From: Microbacterium sp. SY138 | Lineage (GTDB): Bacteria > Actinomycetota > Actinomycetes > Actinomycetales > Microbacteriaceae | Direction: 5' to 3' | Length of the DNA: 64,000 nt | Assembly (NCBI RefSeq): GCF_039729145.1 | Contig: NZ_CP155793.1 | Coordinates: 3,286,001 to 3,350,000, forward strand | Shown: positions 1 to 7,742 of the stretch, one piece after another | Layout: each line of letters starts with the position of its first letter | Numbering within the stretch: the stretch's first letter is position 1 | Notes under the pieces: model-generated | Seen by the model: only the letters and a program-made list of their open reading frames with translations | Told to the model about the DNA's origin: nothing | The model's database searches: none | Position numbers and translations under genes: made by a program

Positions 1-768
1 CGGAAGCACGTGGGGCATGGTCACCTGTTGTCCGACGCCGATCAATGCCCGCTCATCAGTCGTGTAATACGGCGACAGTCCGGCCGCGTCCGTGAAGTAG
101 GCGAAGTCTGAGCGGTAGGCGGAGAGTCCGCCGTAGTGCTGCGCCCATCTCCGGCACGTCACGATGCGCTCGATCGTGAGAGGCTGCGTGCCGGGATACT
201 CGCCGAGCGACTGCAGTTCGGCGATGGCCTGCTCATTCCCGTCCGTGAGTGCGCTGCGCATCGCGAAACCGAAGCTCTCGGCCTCGTTCTCCGGACCGGA
301 GATCACCTGCCCGACCCCGATGTAGGCCCAGAGCAGGTCGGGCCGCCGCTCCGCCAGGGTGAGGCCGACGATCGTTCCCCAGCTGTGCCCGAGCACGCCG
401 ACCGTGCTCACCCCGAGTTCATGCCGGAGCCAGGCGATCAGTTCCTCGAGGTCTTCGACGTACCGCTCGACGCTCAGATCCATCCCGTCGTGCGCCCCCG
501 CCGCAGACCTCCCACTGGCGCGCTGGTCGTAGTTCACGACGGTGAAGTAGTCCTCGACCGCGCGTTGCCAGATCCACGATGACGGCAGCGAAGGGAGGGC
601 CGGGCCGCCATGGCAGACGATGAGCACAGGGTTGCGGGTGTCGCGCCCTCGAATCGAGACGAACTGCTCGACGCCGCCGAGCTCGACGAAGGTCGTGCGA
701 TCGATCGATTCGGGATTCGGGAGGCGGCAGAGATCGGCGATCACTGCGGGGCCGTTTTCGTCGGTCAT
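1..768 (-). CDS. alpha/beta hydrolase (prolyl iminopeptidase-like), 3' end cut by window edge
   Basis: The reverse strand reads open from an ATG at 768 to the left edge (256 codons), so the C-terminus is missing. The N-terminal half shows an oxyanion-hole region (CHGGPALPS), an NYDQRASGRS stretch and the nucleophile elbow GHSWGT, which together are typical of prolyl aminopeptidase-like alpha/beta hydrolases (peptidase family S33). The catalytic Ser is seen; the catalytic Asp and His cannot be judged from the visible part with confidence. No signal peptide, so probably cytoplasmic. It could equally be an esterase or epoxide-hydrolase-like enzyme; substrate is not inferable. Confidence 0.85.
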   Translation of the reverse strand, partial: MTDENGPAVIADLCRLPNPESIDRTTFVELGGVEQFVSIRGRDTRNPVLIVCHGGPALPSLPSSWIWQRAVEDYFTVVNYDQRASGRSAAGAHDGMDLSVERYVEDLEELIAWLRHELGVSTVGVLGHSWGTIVGLTLAERRPDLLWAYIGVGQVISGPENEAESFGFAMRSALTDGNEQAIAELQSLGEYPGTQPLTIERIVTCRRWAQHYGGLSAYRSDFAYFTDAAGLSPYYTTDERALIGVGQQVTMPHVLP

Positions 769-833
769 GCCGTCACACTAGCGAGACGTCGGTACGGTCT
801 TCCCTCTCGCCGCCCTCTCGCTCGCCGACGCGT

Positions 834-1517
834 TCAGAGCAGTGCGGCGACCTTCTCGGCCGTCTCCTTCGCGGAGCCGGGGTTCTGGCCCGTGACGAGA
901 TTCCCATCGACGACGGCATAGGAGACGAACGGCAGCAGCGCCTTCTCGTACAGGGCGCCGCGCTTCTTCATCTCCTCCTCCGCGTTGTACGGCACGAGCT
1001 TGTCCACACGGGCCAGCACCTCCTCTTGCCAGGCGAAGCCGGTGACCTTGCGACCGTCGACCAGGAGAGAGCCGTCCGAGAGTCGCGTGTTGAGCAGACC
1101 GCAGTAGCCATGGCAGACCGAGGACACGATCCCTCCCCGCTCCCAGATCTCCCGTGTGATCCGCTGCAGGCCTTCACTCTCCGGGAAGTCGTACATCACC
1201 GCGTGACCACCGGTGAAGAAGATCGCGTCGTAGTCGGCGGAATCGACTTGGTCGGGCCGCAGAGTGGTCTCCAGCAACGCCATGCGTGCGGGGTCGGCGC
1301 GCCATGCCTTCGCTGTCTTGTCGTAGCTGGGGAACTTCAGCGACCGGGGCTCCAGCGGCGAGAGCCCGCCAGCCGGACTGACGATCCGCTGCTCGAAACC
1401 TCGCTCCTCGAAAACCTCCCATGCATGGGTGAGTTCCGACAACCAGAGCCCGGTGGGGTGGTCGGGGTCGTCGTAGTGTCCGATGTTGGTGACGACGTGC
1501 AGGATGCGTCTGGTCAT
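834..1517 (-). CDS. DJ-1/PfpI (Hsp31-like) family protein
   Basis: 227 aa with the class I glutamine amidotransferase-like fold of the DJ-1/PfpI superfamily. The nucleophile Cys lies in SSVCHGYCGLL near residue 140, preceded by the FFTGGHAVMYDFPES segment that resembles Hsp31/glyoxalase III-type members. Family members act as glyoxalase III, deglycase or chaperone-like stress proteins; which one applies here is inference. Its ATG overlaps the stop of the upstream TetR gene by 4 bases (ATGA), so the two are co-translated and probably co-regulated, suggesting response to a reactive aldehyde or electrophile. Confidence 0.88.
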   Translation of the reverse strand: MTRRILHVVTNIGHYDDPDHPTGLWLSELTHAWEVFEERGFEQRIVSPAGGLSPLEPRSLKFPSYDKTAKAWRADPARMALLETTLRPDQVDSADYDAIFFTGGHAVMYDFPESEGLQRITREIWERGGIVSSVCHGYCGLLNTRLSDGSLLVDGRKVTGFAWQEEVLARVDKLVPYNAEEEMKKRGALYEKALLPFVSYAVVDGNLVTGQNPGSAKETAEKVAALL

Positions 1518-2155
1518 GCGAGTCTCCCGGGGATCGAATCGGCCGCCGATGGCGGTGCCGCACGGGTGGAGATCGCGAAGATCGCCGCAACGGACGACCG
1601 CACCCGCTCAGCCACCGCTTCGGCGGGTTCGGGACGGAACTTGCCGTCGAGGTGCAGGAAGGCGAGGCCGTGGGCCATGCTCCACAGCGCCGTGGACAGG
1701 CTCGGTGCGTCAGCCCCGGGGAACAGCTCTTCGATCGCGTCGTTCAACACGGCGTGCAACCCATGGGACGCCCGCACACGGTCGCTGTCGGATTCGTCGC
1801 ATTCGTTGCCGAACATCAGCCGGAAGACCGCGGGACGACGCAAGGCGAAGGTCACATAGGCGATTCCGAGCTGCGTGATGACGGCGGGCGCCGGCGAGGC
1901 GGCGGGGACTCGGTCCAGAGCGGCGGCGAGGTCGGCCTGCAGGTCCTTGAAACCTTCGACCGCGACGGCGGAGTCCAAGGCCTCCCGGTCGGCGAAGTGC
2001 CGATACGGGGCGGCCGGCGAGACCCCCGCCCGACGCGCGACGGCGCGAAGCGAAAACGGCTCCCCGGCCTCGAGAGCCTGTATCGCCGCATCCAGAAGAG
2101 CTGCACGGAGATCGCCGTGATGGTAGGTCTTCTCAGAAGTTGACACCGATAACAT
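1514..2155 (-). CDS. TetR/AcrR family transcriptional regulator
   Basis: 213 aa. The N-terminal helix-turn-helix is seen at about residues 10-55 (HHGDLRAALLDAAIQAL... GVSPAAPYRHFADREAL), the usual TetR layout, with a variable C-terminal ligand domain of the WHG/TetR_C type. The ATG at 2155 is used here; a GTG three codons downstream is an alternative. It is the first gene of an operon with the DJ-1/PfpI protein and diverges from the NAD(P)-binding reductase at 2227, so it likely controls both directions through the palindrome at 2171-2187. Confidence 0.92.
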   Translation of the reverse strand: MLSVSTSEKTYHHGDLRAALLDAAIQALEAGEPFSLRAVARRAGVSPAAPYRHFADREALDSAVAVEGFKDLQADLAAALDRVPAASPAPAVITQLGIAYVTFALRRPAVFRLMFGNECDESDSDRVRASHGLHAVLNDAIEELFPGADAPSLSTALWSMAHGLAFLHLDGKFRPEPAEAVAERVRSSVAAIFAISTRAAPPSAADSIPGRLA

Positions 2156-2170
2156 CCCCTCGTACGATCA

Positions 2171-2187
2171 TGTAAGCAGTGTAAACA
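2171..2187. promoter_or_regulatory. candidate TetR operator between divergent genes
   Basis: A 17-bp imperfect palindrome TGTaagCAgTGtaaACA (outer TGT/ACA and inner CA/TG symmetric about the central base) sits in the 71-bp gap between the tetR-type gene and the reductase. Size and position fit a TetR dimer site; binding is inferred. Confidence 0.5.
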
Positions 2188-2226
2188 TACCGTGTCGGAT
2201 ATCGCAATCGAAAGTCGAGTCGAGGA

Positions 2227-3171
2227 ATGCAGACCATACTGGGCGCGAACGGACAGATCGCCGTGGAACTCGCACGCGAGCTGAACCGGAACCACACGTC
2301 CGACCTCAGACTCGTCAGCCGCAACCCCCGCAAGGTCAACGCCACCGACACCCTCGTACGAGCCGATCTTCTCGACGCCGTACAGACCGCCGCCGCGGTC
2401 GACGGCAGCGACGTCGTCTACTTCACCGCCGGCCTGCCCGCAGACACCGAGCTGTGGGAACGGCAGTTCCCGACGATGGTGAGGAACGCCCTCGACGCGG
2501 CCCGCGCCGCCGGCGCGAGTTTCGCCTACTTCGACAACACCTACATGTACCCGCAGGATGACCGGCTGCAGACCGAGGACACGCCCTTCGAACCGGTCGG
2601 CCCGAAGGGCAGGGTGCGTGCAGCGATGGCGTCGATGGTGCTCGACGAGATGGCGCGCGGCGACATCCCCGTGCTGATCGCCCGCGCGCCGGAGTTCTAC
2701 GGCCCCGGGCGAACGCAGAGCTTCACGAACGCGCTCGTCATCGACAGGATCAAGAGCGGCAAACGTCCGCTCGTACCGGTGCGCGACGACCGGCAGCGCA
2801 CTCTGATCTGGACGCCGGACGCGAGTCGTGCCCTCGCGACGCTGGGCAACGCCGCCGATACCTTTCACCAGACGTGGCACCTCCCCACAGACTCCGACCG
2901 TCCCACCTATCGGCAGTTCGTCGCCATGGCAGAGTCCGCCTTCGGTCGACCAGCCGGGTCCGGGTACACCGTCGTCCCGAAGTGGGCGCTGAGCGCGGCC
3001 GGTCTCGCGTCTCGCCAGGCGCGTGAGATCAGAGAGCTCCTGCCGCGGTACGAGCACGACAACAGGTTCGACTCATCGAAGTTCGTCGGGCGATTCCCGG
3101 AGTTCGAGGTCACGAGCTACCGTCGCGGCGTCGACATCATCCGCGAAGAAGCGGTCGCGTCGAGCTTCTGA
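2227..3171 (+). CDS. NAD(P)-binding atypical SDR / NAD-dependent epimerase-like protein
   Basis: 314 aa Rossmann-fold protein of the extended or atypical short-chain dehydrogenase type. The dinucleotide motif is at the extreme N-terminus (GANGQIA, residues 6-12), Arg/Asp residues follow beta-2, and a YMYPQDD segment near residue 115 occupies the place of the SDR active-site strand; a canonical YxxxK is not obvious. Homologues annotated as NAD-dependent epimerase/dehydratase or NmrA-like reductases are common. The short leader before the glycine motif is normal for this family. Divergent from the TetR/DJ-1 pair and probably induced by the same signal; natural substrate unknown. Confidence 0.8.
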   Translation: MQTILGANGQIAVELARELNRNHTSDLRLVSRNPRKVNATDTLVRADLLDAVQTAAAVDGSDVVYFTAGLPADTELWERQFPTMVRNALDAARAAGASFAYFDNTYMYPQDDRLQTEDTPFEPVGPKGRVRAAMASMVLDEMARGDIPVLIARAPEFYGPGRTQSFTNALVIDRIKSGKRPLVPVRDDRQRTLIWTPDASRALATLGNAADTFHQTWHLPTDSDRPTYRQFVAMAESAFGRPAGSGYTVVPKWALSAAGLASRQAREIRELLPRYEHDNRFDSSKFVGRFPEFEVTSYRRGVDIIREEAVASSF

Positions 3172-3319
3172 CGGGGCGACGCTTACCGCCCGCTCGTCGG
3201 TGCCACGGGCTCGTGGACGTCCCTACGCGTTCAACCGCGCCTCATCCCGGAACTCGATCGCACTCACACGGTGAGTCCGCCATCACGATTCACCGATCCG
3301 AGAGCGATTCATCGCCGCG

Positions 3320-3356
3320 GTCAACCCCCTGACGCTCCCCCTCCGTCAGGAGTAGC
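3320..3356 (+). promoter_or_regulatory. hairpin and candidate promoter element upstream of small acidic protein gene
   Basis: GTCAACCCC (3320-3328) is followed 23 bases later by GTAGC (3352-3356) within CAGGaGTAGCtTCgCGA. The same two-part arrangement occurs before the small gene at 29514. A 7-bp stem CCTGACG/CGTCAGG (3328-3334/3344-3350) overlaps it. The shared layout suggests a common promoter type; the sigma factor cannot be named. Confidence 0.4.
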
Positions 3357-3384
3357 TTCGCGAGACCGAACGAAGGAGACGGAG

Positions 3385-3867
3385 ATGAGCGACCCGAAGA
3401 ACACGCAGGGCACACCGGGCCCCGACGAAGAAGCTGACACCGCATCGGGCGGCGCTCCCGGCGACGGGCCCGACACCGAAGAGGTGCTCGAGGCGGAGAC
3501 GACCGACGAGAACGGGAAGCCGCTCGAGAACCCGTCCGGGGGTGACCGATCAGGCCGGAGCCGCCTCCTCGCCGGAGCCTCAGACCCTTGCGGGCACGAG
3601 CTCGTCGCGAAGGATGGCGGCTCCCGCGCTGAGTGCTCGGAGCTTGCCACGCGCGACGTCACGCGACACCGGAGCCATGCCGCAGTTCGTGCTCGGGATG
3701 AGCTTGTCGGCGTCGACGAATCGGAGGGCGTTGCGGAGGGTGTCGGCGACCTCGTCCGGGGTCTCGATGGTCGGGCTGGCCACGTCGATGGCCCCGAGCA
3801 TGACGTTCTTTCCGCGAATGAGCTCGATGAGGTCCAGAGGAACGTGCGAGTGGTGGCTCTCCAGTGA
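3385..3867 (+). CDS. small acidic hypothetical protein, reading frame probably shifted after codon 53
   Basis: ATG at 3385 follows a good ribosome binding site (AAGGAGACGGAG). The first 53 codons encode a hydrophilic, Asp/Glu/Gly-rich peptide ending ...LENPSGG, low-complexity like small stress-related proteins of actinobacteria. The frame then stays open to 3867 and runs 288 bases antisense through the 3' end of the methionine synthase-like gene, which is implausible. A TGA lies right after the Gly codons but one frame off (3543-3545); one extra G in the run G5 (3538-3542) would end the protein at ...NPSGG. So the real product is likely 53 aa and this sequence carries an indel or a base-calling error. 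Function unknown. Confidence 0.55.
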   Translation: MSDPKNTQGTPGPDEEADTASGGAPGDGPDTEEVLEAETTDENGKPLENPSGGDRSGRSRLLAGASDPCGHELVAKDGGSRAECSELATRDVTRHRSHAAVRARDELVGVDESEGVAEGVGDLVRGLDGRAGHVDGPEHDVLSANELDEVQRNVRVVALQ

Positions 3868-4641
3868 GACGGTGTCGATGATCGAGCGCTGCAGAAGCGG
3901 GAAGGACTTCTCGTACTGCCGCCATTCCGCGCCGAGGGTCGCCTTCCAGTCGGTGTTCGCCTTGATCCCGTATCCGTAGCAGATGTGCACCACGGTCTCC
4001 GCGCGCAGTCCTTCCGCCGCTCGCTCGAGCACCGCCACGCCCCAGTCCTGCACATCGTCGAAGAAGACGTTGAATGCCGGCTCGTCGAACTGGATGATGT
4101 CGACCCCGGCTGCTTCGAGCTCCTTCGCCTCCTGGTTGAGGATGGTCGCGAACTCCCACGCCAGCTTCTCGCGGCTCTTGTAGTGACGATCGTAGAGAGT
4201 GTCGATCATCGTCATCGGGCCGGGCAGCGCCCACTTGATCGGCTGATCGGTCTGCTGACGCAGGAACTTCGCATCCTCCACGAACACGGACTTCTCGCGG
4301 CTCACGGCCCCGACCACCGTCGGCACGCTGGCGTCGTATCGGTCGCGGATCCGCACGGTCTCGCGCTGGTCGAAGTCGACGCCGGAGAGGTGCTCGATGA
4401 ACGTGGTGACGAAGTGCTGTCGGGTCTGCTCCCCGTCGCTGATGATGTCGATGCCGGCCTCGCGCTGCTCTTGGACGGCGATGCGCAGAGCATCCTGCGT
4501 ACCCTCGATCAAGGCGTCGCCCTGCAGTTTCCACGGAGACCAGAGCGTCTCCGGCTCGGCCAGCCAGGAGGGCTTCGGCAGACTGCCGACGATCGAGGTG
4601 GGGAGCAGCTCGCGCACGATCGACGATCTCTGGTTCGTCAT
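3580..4641 (-). CDS. mesD: folate-independent methionine synthase, MesD-type (MetE C-terminal-like barrel)
   Basis: 353 aa, about half the length of MetE, so it has only the catalytic zinc barrel and lacks the N-terminal folate-binding half. Zinc ligands can be placed by analogy with MetE: His219 and Cys221 (VHICYG), a Glu near 261 (VSLES) and Cys320 (STNCGM). The start MTNQRSS at 4641 is chosen because it overlaps the stop of the DUF1852 gene by 4 bases. A short MetE-like protein next to DUF1852 is the arrangement known as MesD/MesX, an oxygen-requiring methionine synthase that does not use folate and whose methyl donor is not established. Likely transfers a methyl group to homocysteine in the cytosol. 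Confidence 0.85.
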   Translation of the reverse strand: MTNQRSSIVRELLPTSIVGSLPKPSWLAEPETLWSPWKLQGDALIEGTQDALRIAVQEQREAGIDIISDGEQTRQHFVTTFIEHLSGVDFDQRETVRIRDRYDASVPTVVGAVSREKSVFVEDAKFLRQQTDQPIKWALPGPMTMIDTLYDRHYKSREKLAWEFATILNQEAKELEAAGVDIIQFDEPAFNVFFDDVQDWGVAVLERAAEGLRAETVVHICYGYGIKANTDWKATLGAEWRQYEKSFPLLQRSIIDTVSLESHHSHVPLDLIELIRGKNVMLGAIDVASPTIETPDEVADTLRNALRFVDADKLIPSTNCGMAPVSRDVARGKLRALSAGAAILRDELVPARV

Positions 4642-5642
4642 CCGACGGCCACCAGGGATGCGGCGGAGGTGCCGGCGGCCCACTGCTCGAGCAGCTCACC
4701 GTGCGGGGTCATGAGGTGCGCATCGGCGTACTGCCCCTGCTCGGCCGCGAGCCGGCTGCGCTCCTCGCGGTCGTAGGCGATCTTGGTCACCGAGTAGTCC
4801 TGCTGTTCCAGAGTCGGCCGGTAGATGCTCGCGGCCTCGGAGTTCGCATTGTAGATCTCCGGACGGTAGATCTTCTGGAACGTCTCCATCGTGCTGATCG
4901 TGCCGATGAGCTGGAGGTTGGTGTAGTCGCTCAGCAGGTCCCCGCGGAAGTAGAAGGCCAGCGGGGCCACGCTGCCTCGCGGCATGAAGTACCGGACCGA
5001 GAGGCCCATCTTGCCGAAGTACTCGTCGGTCAGCGAGCCGTCCTTCTGCTCGTACTCGACACCGAGGATGGGGTGGTGGTTCTCGGTGCGGCGGTATGTC
5101 TTGCTCGTCGAGACGCTGATGCAGATGACGGGCGACAGCGAGAAGCGCTCCCGGTAGGCCTCGGAATCGAGGAAGTGCTGGAAGAGCTTGCCGTGCAGGT
5201 CGCCGAAGTCGTCGGGGACGGTGAAACCCCCCGCGGCCTCGCTGGCCGCCGGCAACCGCACACTGAAGTCGAAGTCGCGGATGTACGACGAGAAGTTGTT
5301 GCCCACGATCCCCTGGGTGCGCGTGCCCGTCGACCGGTCGACGATGGTCACCTCCAGCACCTCGAGAAGAGGGAACTCCCGATCCTCCCCCTCCGTGGCG
5401 AACTGGATCGCGACCGAGACGATCTCGAGTTCGAGGGTGTAGCGGTCACGGCTCGGGTTGTCCCAGTGCGCCAGATCGTTGAACCGCCGGTCGATCATCG
5501 TCAGTGCATTGCGGAGGTTCTGCTGACGGTGCTCGCCGCGCGCCAGATTGGCGAAGTTCGTGGTGATGCGGGAATCGTCGGAGGGCGAGTAGTCCTCGTC
5601 GAAACGGGTCGTCGTGATGCGGAACGTGAATTCGGATGCCAT
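4638..5642 (-). CDS. mesX: DUF1852 protein, MesX-type partner of MesD
   Basis: 334 aa. It matches DUF1852 by its overall sequence (ASEFTFRITTTRFDEDY at the start, then SRITTNFANLARG and an ...LGVEYEQ... middle). The ATG at 5642 gives the usual N-terminus; a longer frame to 5753 runs into the LysR promoter and is not used. In characterised relatives the DUF1852 protein MesX is required for methionine synthesis by MesD, but its chemistry is unknown. Translationally coupled to mesD (ATGA overlap). The divergent LysR gene and the CTATG/CATAG palindrome at 5740-5755 suggest regulated, perhaps methionine- or homocysteine-responsive, expression (inference). Confidence 0.85.
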   Translation of the reverse strand: MASEFTFRITTTRFDEDYSPSDDSRITTNFANLARGEHRQQNLRNALTMIDRRFNDLAHWDNPSRDRYTLELEIVSVAIQFATEGEDREFPLLEVLEVTIVDRSTGTRTQGIVGNNFSSYIRDFDFSVRLPAASEAAGGFTVPDDFGDLHGKLFQHFLDSEAYRERFSLSPVICISVSTSKTYRRTENHHPILGVEYEQKDGSLTDEYFGKMGLSVRYFMPRGSVAPLAFYFRGDLLSDYTNLQLIGTISTMETFQKIYRPEIYNANSEAASIYRPTLEQQDYSVTKIAYDREERSRLAAEQGQYADAHLMTPHGELLEQWAAGTSAASLVAVG

Positions 5643-5739
5643 GAGCGGCCAATCGGTGGGATGATCGGCCGGGCTCGGCCTCGATCGGGGGTTTCTCCAT
5701 GATGACGAGTGCGGGCGCCCATCGGGTAATGCGCGCGAA

Positions 5740-5755
5740 CTATGCCGTGACATAG
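5740..5755. promoter_or_regulatory. candidate LysR operator in mesX-lysR intergenic region
   Basis: CTATG-N6-CATAG is a perfect inverted repeat ending 9 bases before the LysR ATG. It contains the T-N(11-12)-A spacing expected for LysR-type regulators and would let the regulator autoregulate while activating mesXD on the other strand. Confidence 0.5.
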
Positions 5756-5764
5756 GCTGAATCT

Positions 5765-6706
5765 ATGGCCAAGCGTTCGAGCGGCATCACCCTGCAACAG
5801 CTCACCTACTACATCGAGGTCGCTGCGGAGGGATCGATCAGCGCCGCCGCCGACCTGCTCTACGTCGCCCAGCCCACCATGTCGGCGGCGATGAAGGATC
5901 TGGAGAGCAGAGTGGGGCGCGTGCTCCTCCTCCGCTCCGCCCGCGGCGTGACGCTCACGACCGACGGTGTGGAGTTCCTCGGATACGCCCGGCAGGTCGT
6001 CGAGCAGGTCGCGCTCCTCGAACAGCGCTACCTCGGTCGTCCGCCGTCGCGACGCCTGCTCGGAGTGTCGACCCAGCACTACTCGTTCGCTGTCGACGCG
6101 TTAGTGCGGATGGTGAAGGCGACCTCGGCTGCCGAGTACGAGTTCTCTCTGCGGGAGACGCGGACGTGGGACATCATCGAAGACGTCCGCACGCTCCGCA
6201 GCGAGCTGGGGATCCTCTACCGGAACGACTTCAACCGCAACGTGATCGACAAGCTGCTCCGCGACTCCGGGCTCACCTTCCACCCGCTCTTCGTCGCACA
6301 GCCGCACATCTTCATCTCCCGCAAGAACCCCCTTGCCACCCGAGATCGCGTGACCCTCGACGATCTCGCCGACGTGCCGAGGCTCACCTTCGACCAGGGT
6401 GCGAACAACTCCTTCTACTTCGCCGAGGAGATCCTCTCCACCCTCTCCAGCCCCCAGGACATCCGCGTCTCCGACCGCGCGACCATCTTCAACCTGATGA
6501 TCGGCCTCGACGGCTACACCATCTCGACGGGCATCATCAGCGACGACCTCGACCCCGAGATCGTCGCCATCCCGCTCGACGTCGACGAGAACATCGAGAT
6601 CGGCTGGATCGGGCATGCGGCGATCCCCCTCACCGAGCAGGCACAGCGCTACCTCGCCGAACTGCGCACGGTGGTCTCCGAGTTCGGGGTGGAGTTGCTC
6701 GGGTGA
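5765..6706 (+). CDS. LysR family transcriptional regulator (likely of mesXD)
   Basis: 313 aa with a winged helix-turn-helix at about residues 9-66 (LQQLTYYIEVAAEGSISAAADLL...PTMSAAMKDLE) and a C-terminal LysR substrate-binding domain (about 95-310). Standard LysR length. It diverges from mesX by 122 bp, the classical LysR-target arrangement, so the DUF1852/MesD operon is the likely target. By analogy with MetR a homocysteine- or methionine-related effector is plausible, but nothing in the sequence fixes the ligand. Confidence 0.93.
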   Translation: MAKRSSGITLQQLTYYIEVAAEGSISAAADLLYVAQPTMSAAMKDLESRVGRVLLLRSARGVTLTTDGVEFLGYARQVVEQVALLEQRYLGRPPSRRLLGVSTQHYSFAVDALVRMVKATSAAEYEFSLRETRTWDIIEDVRTLRSELGILYRNDFNRNVIDKLLRDSGLTFHPLFVAQPHIFISRKNPLATRDRVTLDDLADVPRLTFDQGANNSFYFAEEILSTLSSPQDIRVSDRATIFNLMIGLDGYTISTGIISDDLDPEIVAIPLDVDENIEIGWIGHAAIPLTEQAQRYLAELRTVVSEFGVELLG

Positions 6707-6772
6707 GGGGTACGCCTCCGGGGGGAGAGGAGCTCCGCCTCCACAGGGCACCGAAAGATCGTGCACCCCGCC

Positions 6773-6799
6773 AAAGATCTTTATACAATGGCTTATACA
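6773..6799 (+). promoter_or_regulatory. vapBC promoter/operator region with palindrome and direct repeats
   Basis: AAAGATCTTT (6773-6782) is a perfect 10-bp palindrome, directly followed by two TTATACA repeats (6781-6787 and 6793-6799) spaced by one turn of DNA. TATACA is also a good -10 hexamer. Position 23-50 bases before vapB fits autoregulation by the VapBC complex. The GGAGGAG ribosome binding site follows at about 6813. Confidence 0.5.
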
Positions 6800-6821
6800 G
6801 AGCTTCCGCGAAGGAGGAGCC

Positions 6822-7076
6822 ATGGCCGTCACATCGATTGACATCGACCCCGACGAGCTTCAGCAGGCCAAGAAGCTTGCCGGCACGACCTCCAACCGCG
6901 AGACGGTGGATCTCGCGCTGCGCACGCTCATCGCGGTGCGCCGCCAGCCCGCCACCGTGGAGCGCATCATCGCTCGCCACTTCGACACTGACCAGATCGA
7001 CGCGCCGACGATCGCTCCGGACACGGGTCCGGATCCCGACAAGAGCGCTCCCCGGGAGAAGAGCACCGTTCGGTGA
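6822..7076 (+). CDS. vapB: VapB-type antitoxin
   Basis: 84 aa. The N-terminus has the short beta strand plus helices of a VapB antitoxin DNA-binding region (TSIDIDPDELQQAKKLAG...NRETVDLALRTLIAVRR), followed by a hydrophilic, Pro/Asp-rich C-terminal tail that would thread into the toxin. A strong GGAGGAG ribosome binding site precedes the ATG. The stop overlaps the GTG of the PIN-domain gene (GTGA), a normal toxin-antitoxin arrangement that couples toxin translation to the antitoxin. Confidence 0.85.
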   Translation: MAVTSIDIDPDELQQAKKLAGTTSNRETVDLALRTLIAVRRQPATVERIIARHFDTDQIDAPTIAPDTGPDPDKSAPREKSTVR

Positions 7077-7477
7077 CCACTTACCTCGTCGACAACAGCA
7101 TCTGGCAGAAGGCAGGCAGGAGCACGGCGATCGGCGAGAGGCTCCGGGCCCTGTCGCCGAATCACCTGATCATCACGTGCCCGCCGCAGGTCCTCGAGTA
7201 CTGCCACTCCGCGCGCAATGCGAAGGAGTACGCAGAGTTGCGTGCGGACATGGAGGGGCTGCTCCCCGCGTGGGAACACCCCGACGAGCGCGACGCCCTC
7301 GACCTTCAGCAGGCGCTGTGGGACACAGGGCTCATGAGAGCAGCCGCAGCCTTCGACTGCCTCATCGCCGCATACGCGGTCGCCAACGACGCAGTGATCC
7401 TGAACTCGGACCAGGATTTCGGGTACATAGAGATGGCGACTGAGGGACGAGTCCGCCAGGAGTACGTCGCGGCCTGA
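7073..7477 (+). CDS. vapC: VapC-type PIN-domain ribonuclease toxin
   Basis: 134 aa single PIN domain starting at GTG 7073 in a GTGA overlap with vapB. Acidic metal-binding residues are visible: Asp7 (VDNSIW), Glu42 (QVLEYC), Asp95 (AFDCLIA) and Asp113 or Asp115 (NSDQDFG), the quartet expected of an Mg-dependent VapC RNase. VapC toxins usually cleave tRNAs or 23S rRNA; the gene for tRNA-Ser(CGA) lies just downstream on the other strand, but nothing links the two functionally. All catalytic residues seem intact, so the toxin is probably active. Confidence 0.9.
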   Translation: MTTYLVDNSIWQKAGRSTAIGERLRALSPNHLIITCPPQVLEYCHSARNAKEYAELRADMEGLLPAWEHPDERDALDLQQALWDTGLMRAAAAFDCLIAAYAVANDAVILNSDQDFGYIEMATEGRVRQEYVAA

Positions 7478-7557
7478 GGTCAGACACATGTGAGCGTGCG
7501 GCGCCATCGAACTTCCAGGCAAGAGCGCTCGCTCTCGGAGAGCCCCGTGATGATACG

Positions 7558-7583
7558 GAAAAACCCCCTCACTCGGAGGGGGC
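7558..7583 (-). terminator. Rho-independent terminator of tRNA-Ser
   Basis: On the minus strand CCCCCTC-N5-GAGGGGG forms a 7-bp GC stem followed by five T residues, placed 6 bases after the tRNA CCA end. Confidence 0.85.
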
Positions 7584-7588
7584 TTCCA

Positions 7589-7679
7589 TGGCGGTGACGG
7601 TGGGATTTGAACCCACGGTAGGGGGTTACCCTACACAACTTTTCGAGAGTTGCACCTTCGGCCGCTCGGACACGTCACC
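7589..7679 (-). tRNA. tRNA-Ser(CGA)
   Basis: Reverse-strand cloverleaf of class II type: acceptor stem GGTGACG/CGTCACC, anticodon stem CAACT/AGTTG around loop CTCGAAA (anticodon CGA, reading UCG), a long variable arm (GTAGGG...CCCTAC) and T-arm with GGTTCAAATCC. Discriminator G and an encoded CCA (7589-7591) are present. Length and long variable arm are typical of tRNA-Ser. Confidence 0.96.
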
Positions 7680-7742
7680 GCGGAATAGCTTACGCGACGC
7701 GGGGCCCGCACGCGAATCGAGACCCGCACGCCGCCGCGCACG

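Noticed and set aside
5643..5764. SAM or cobalamin riboswitch before mesX
   Set aside because: No conserved core motif; the region is short and better explained by a LysR operator.
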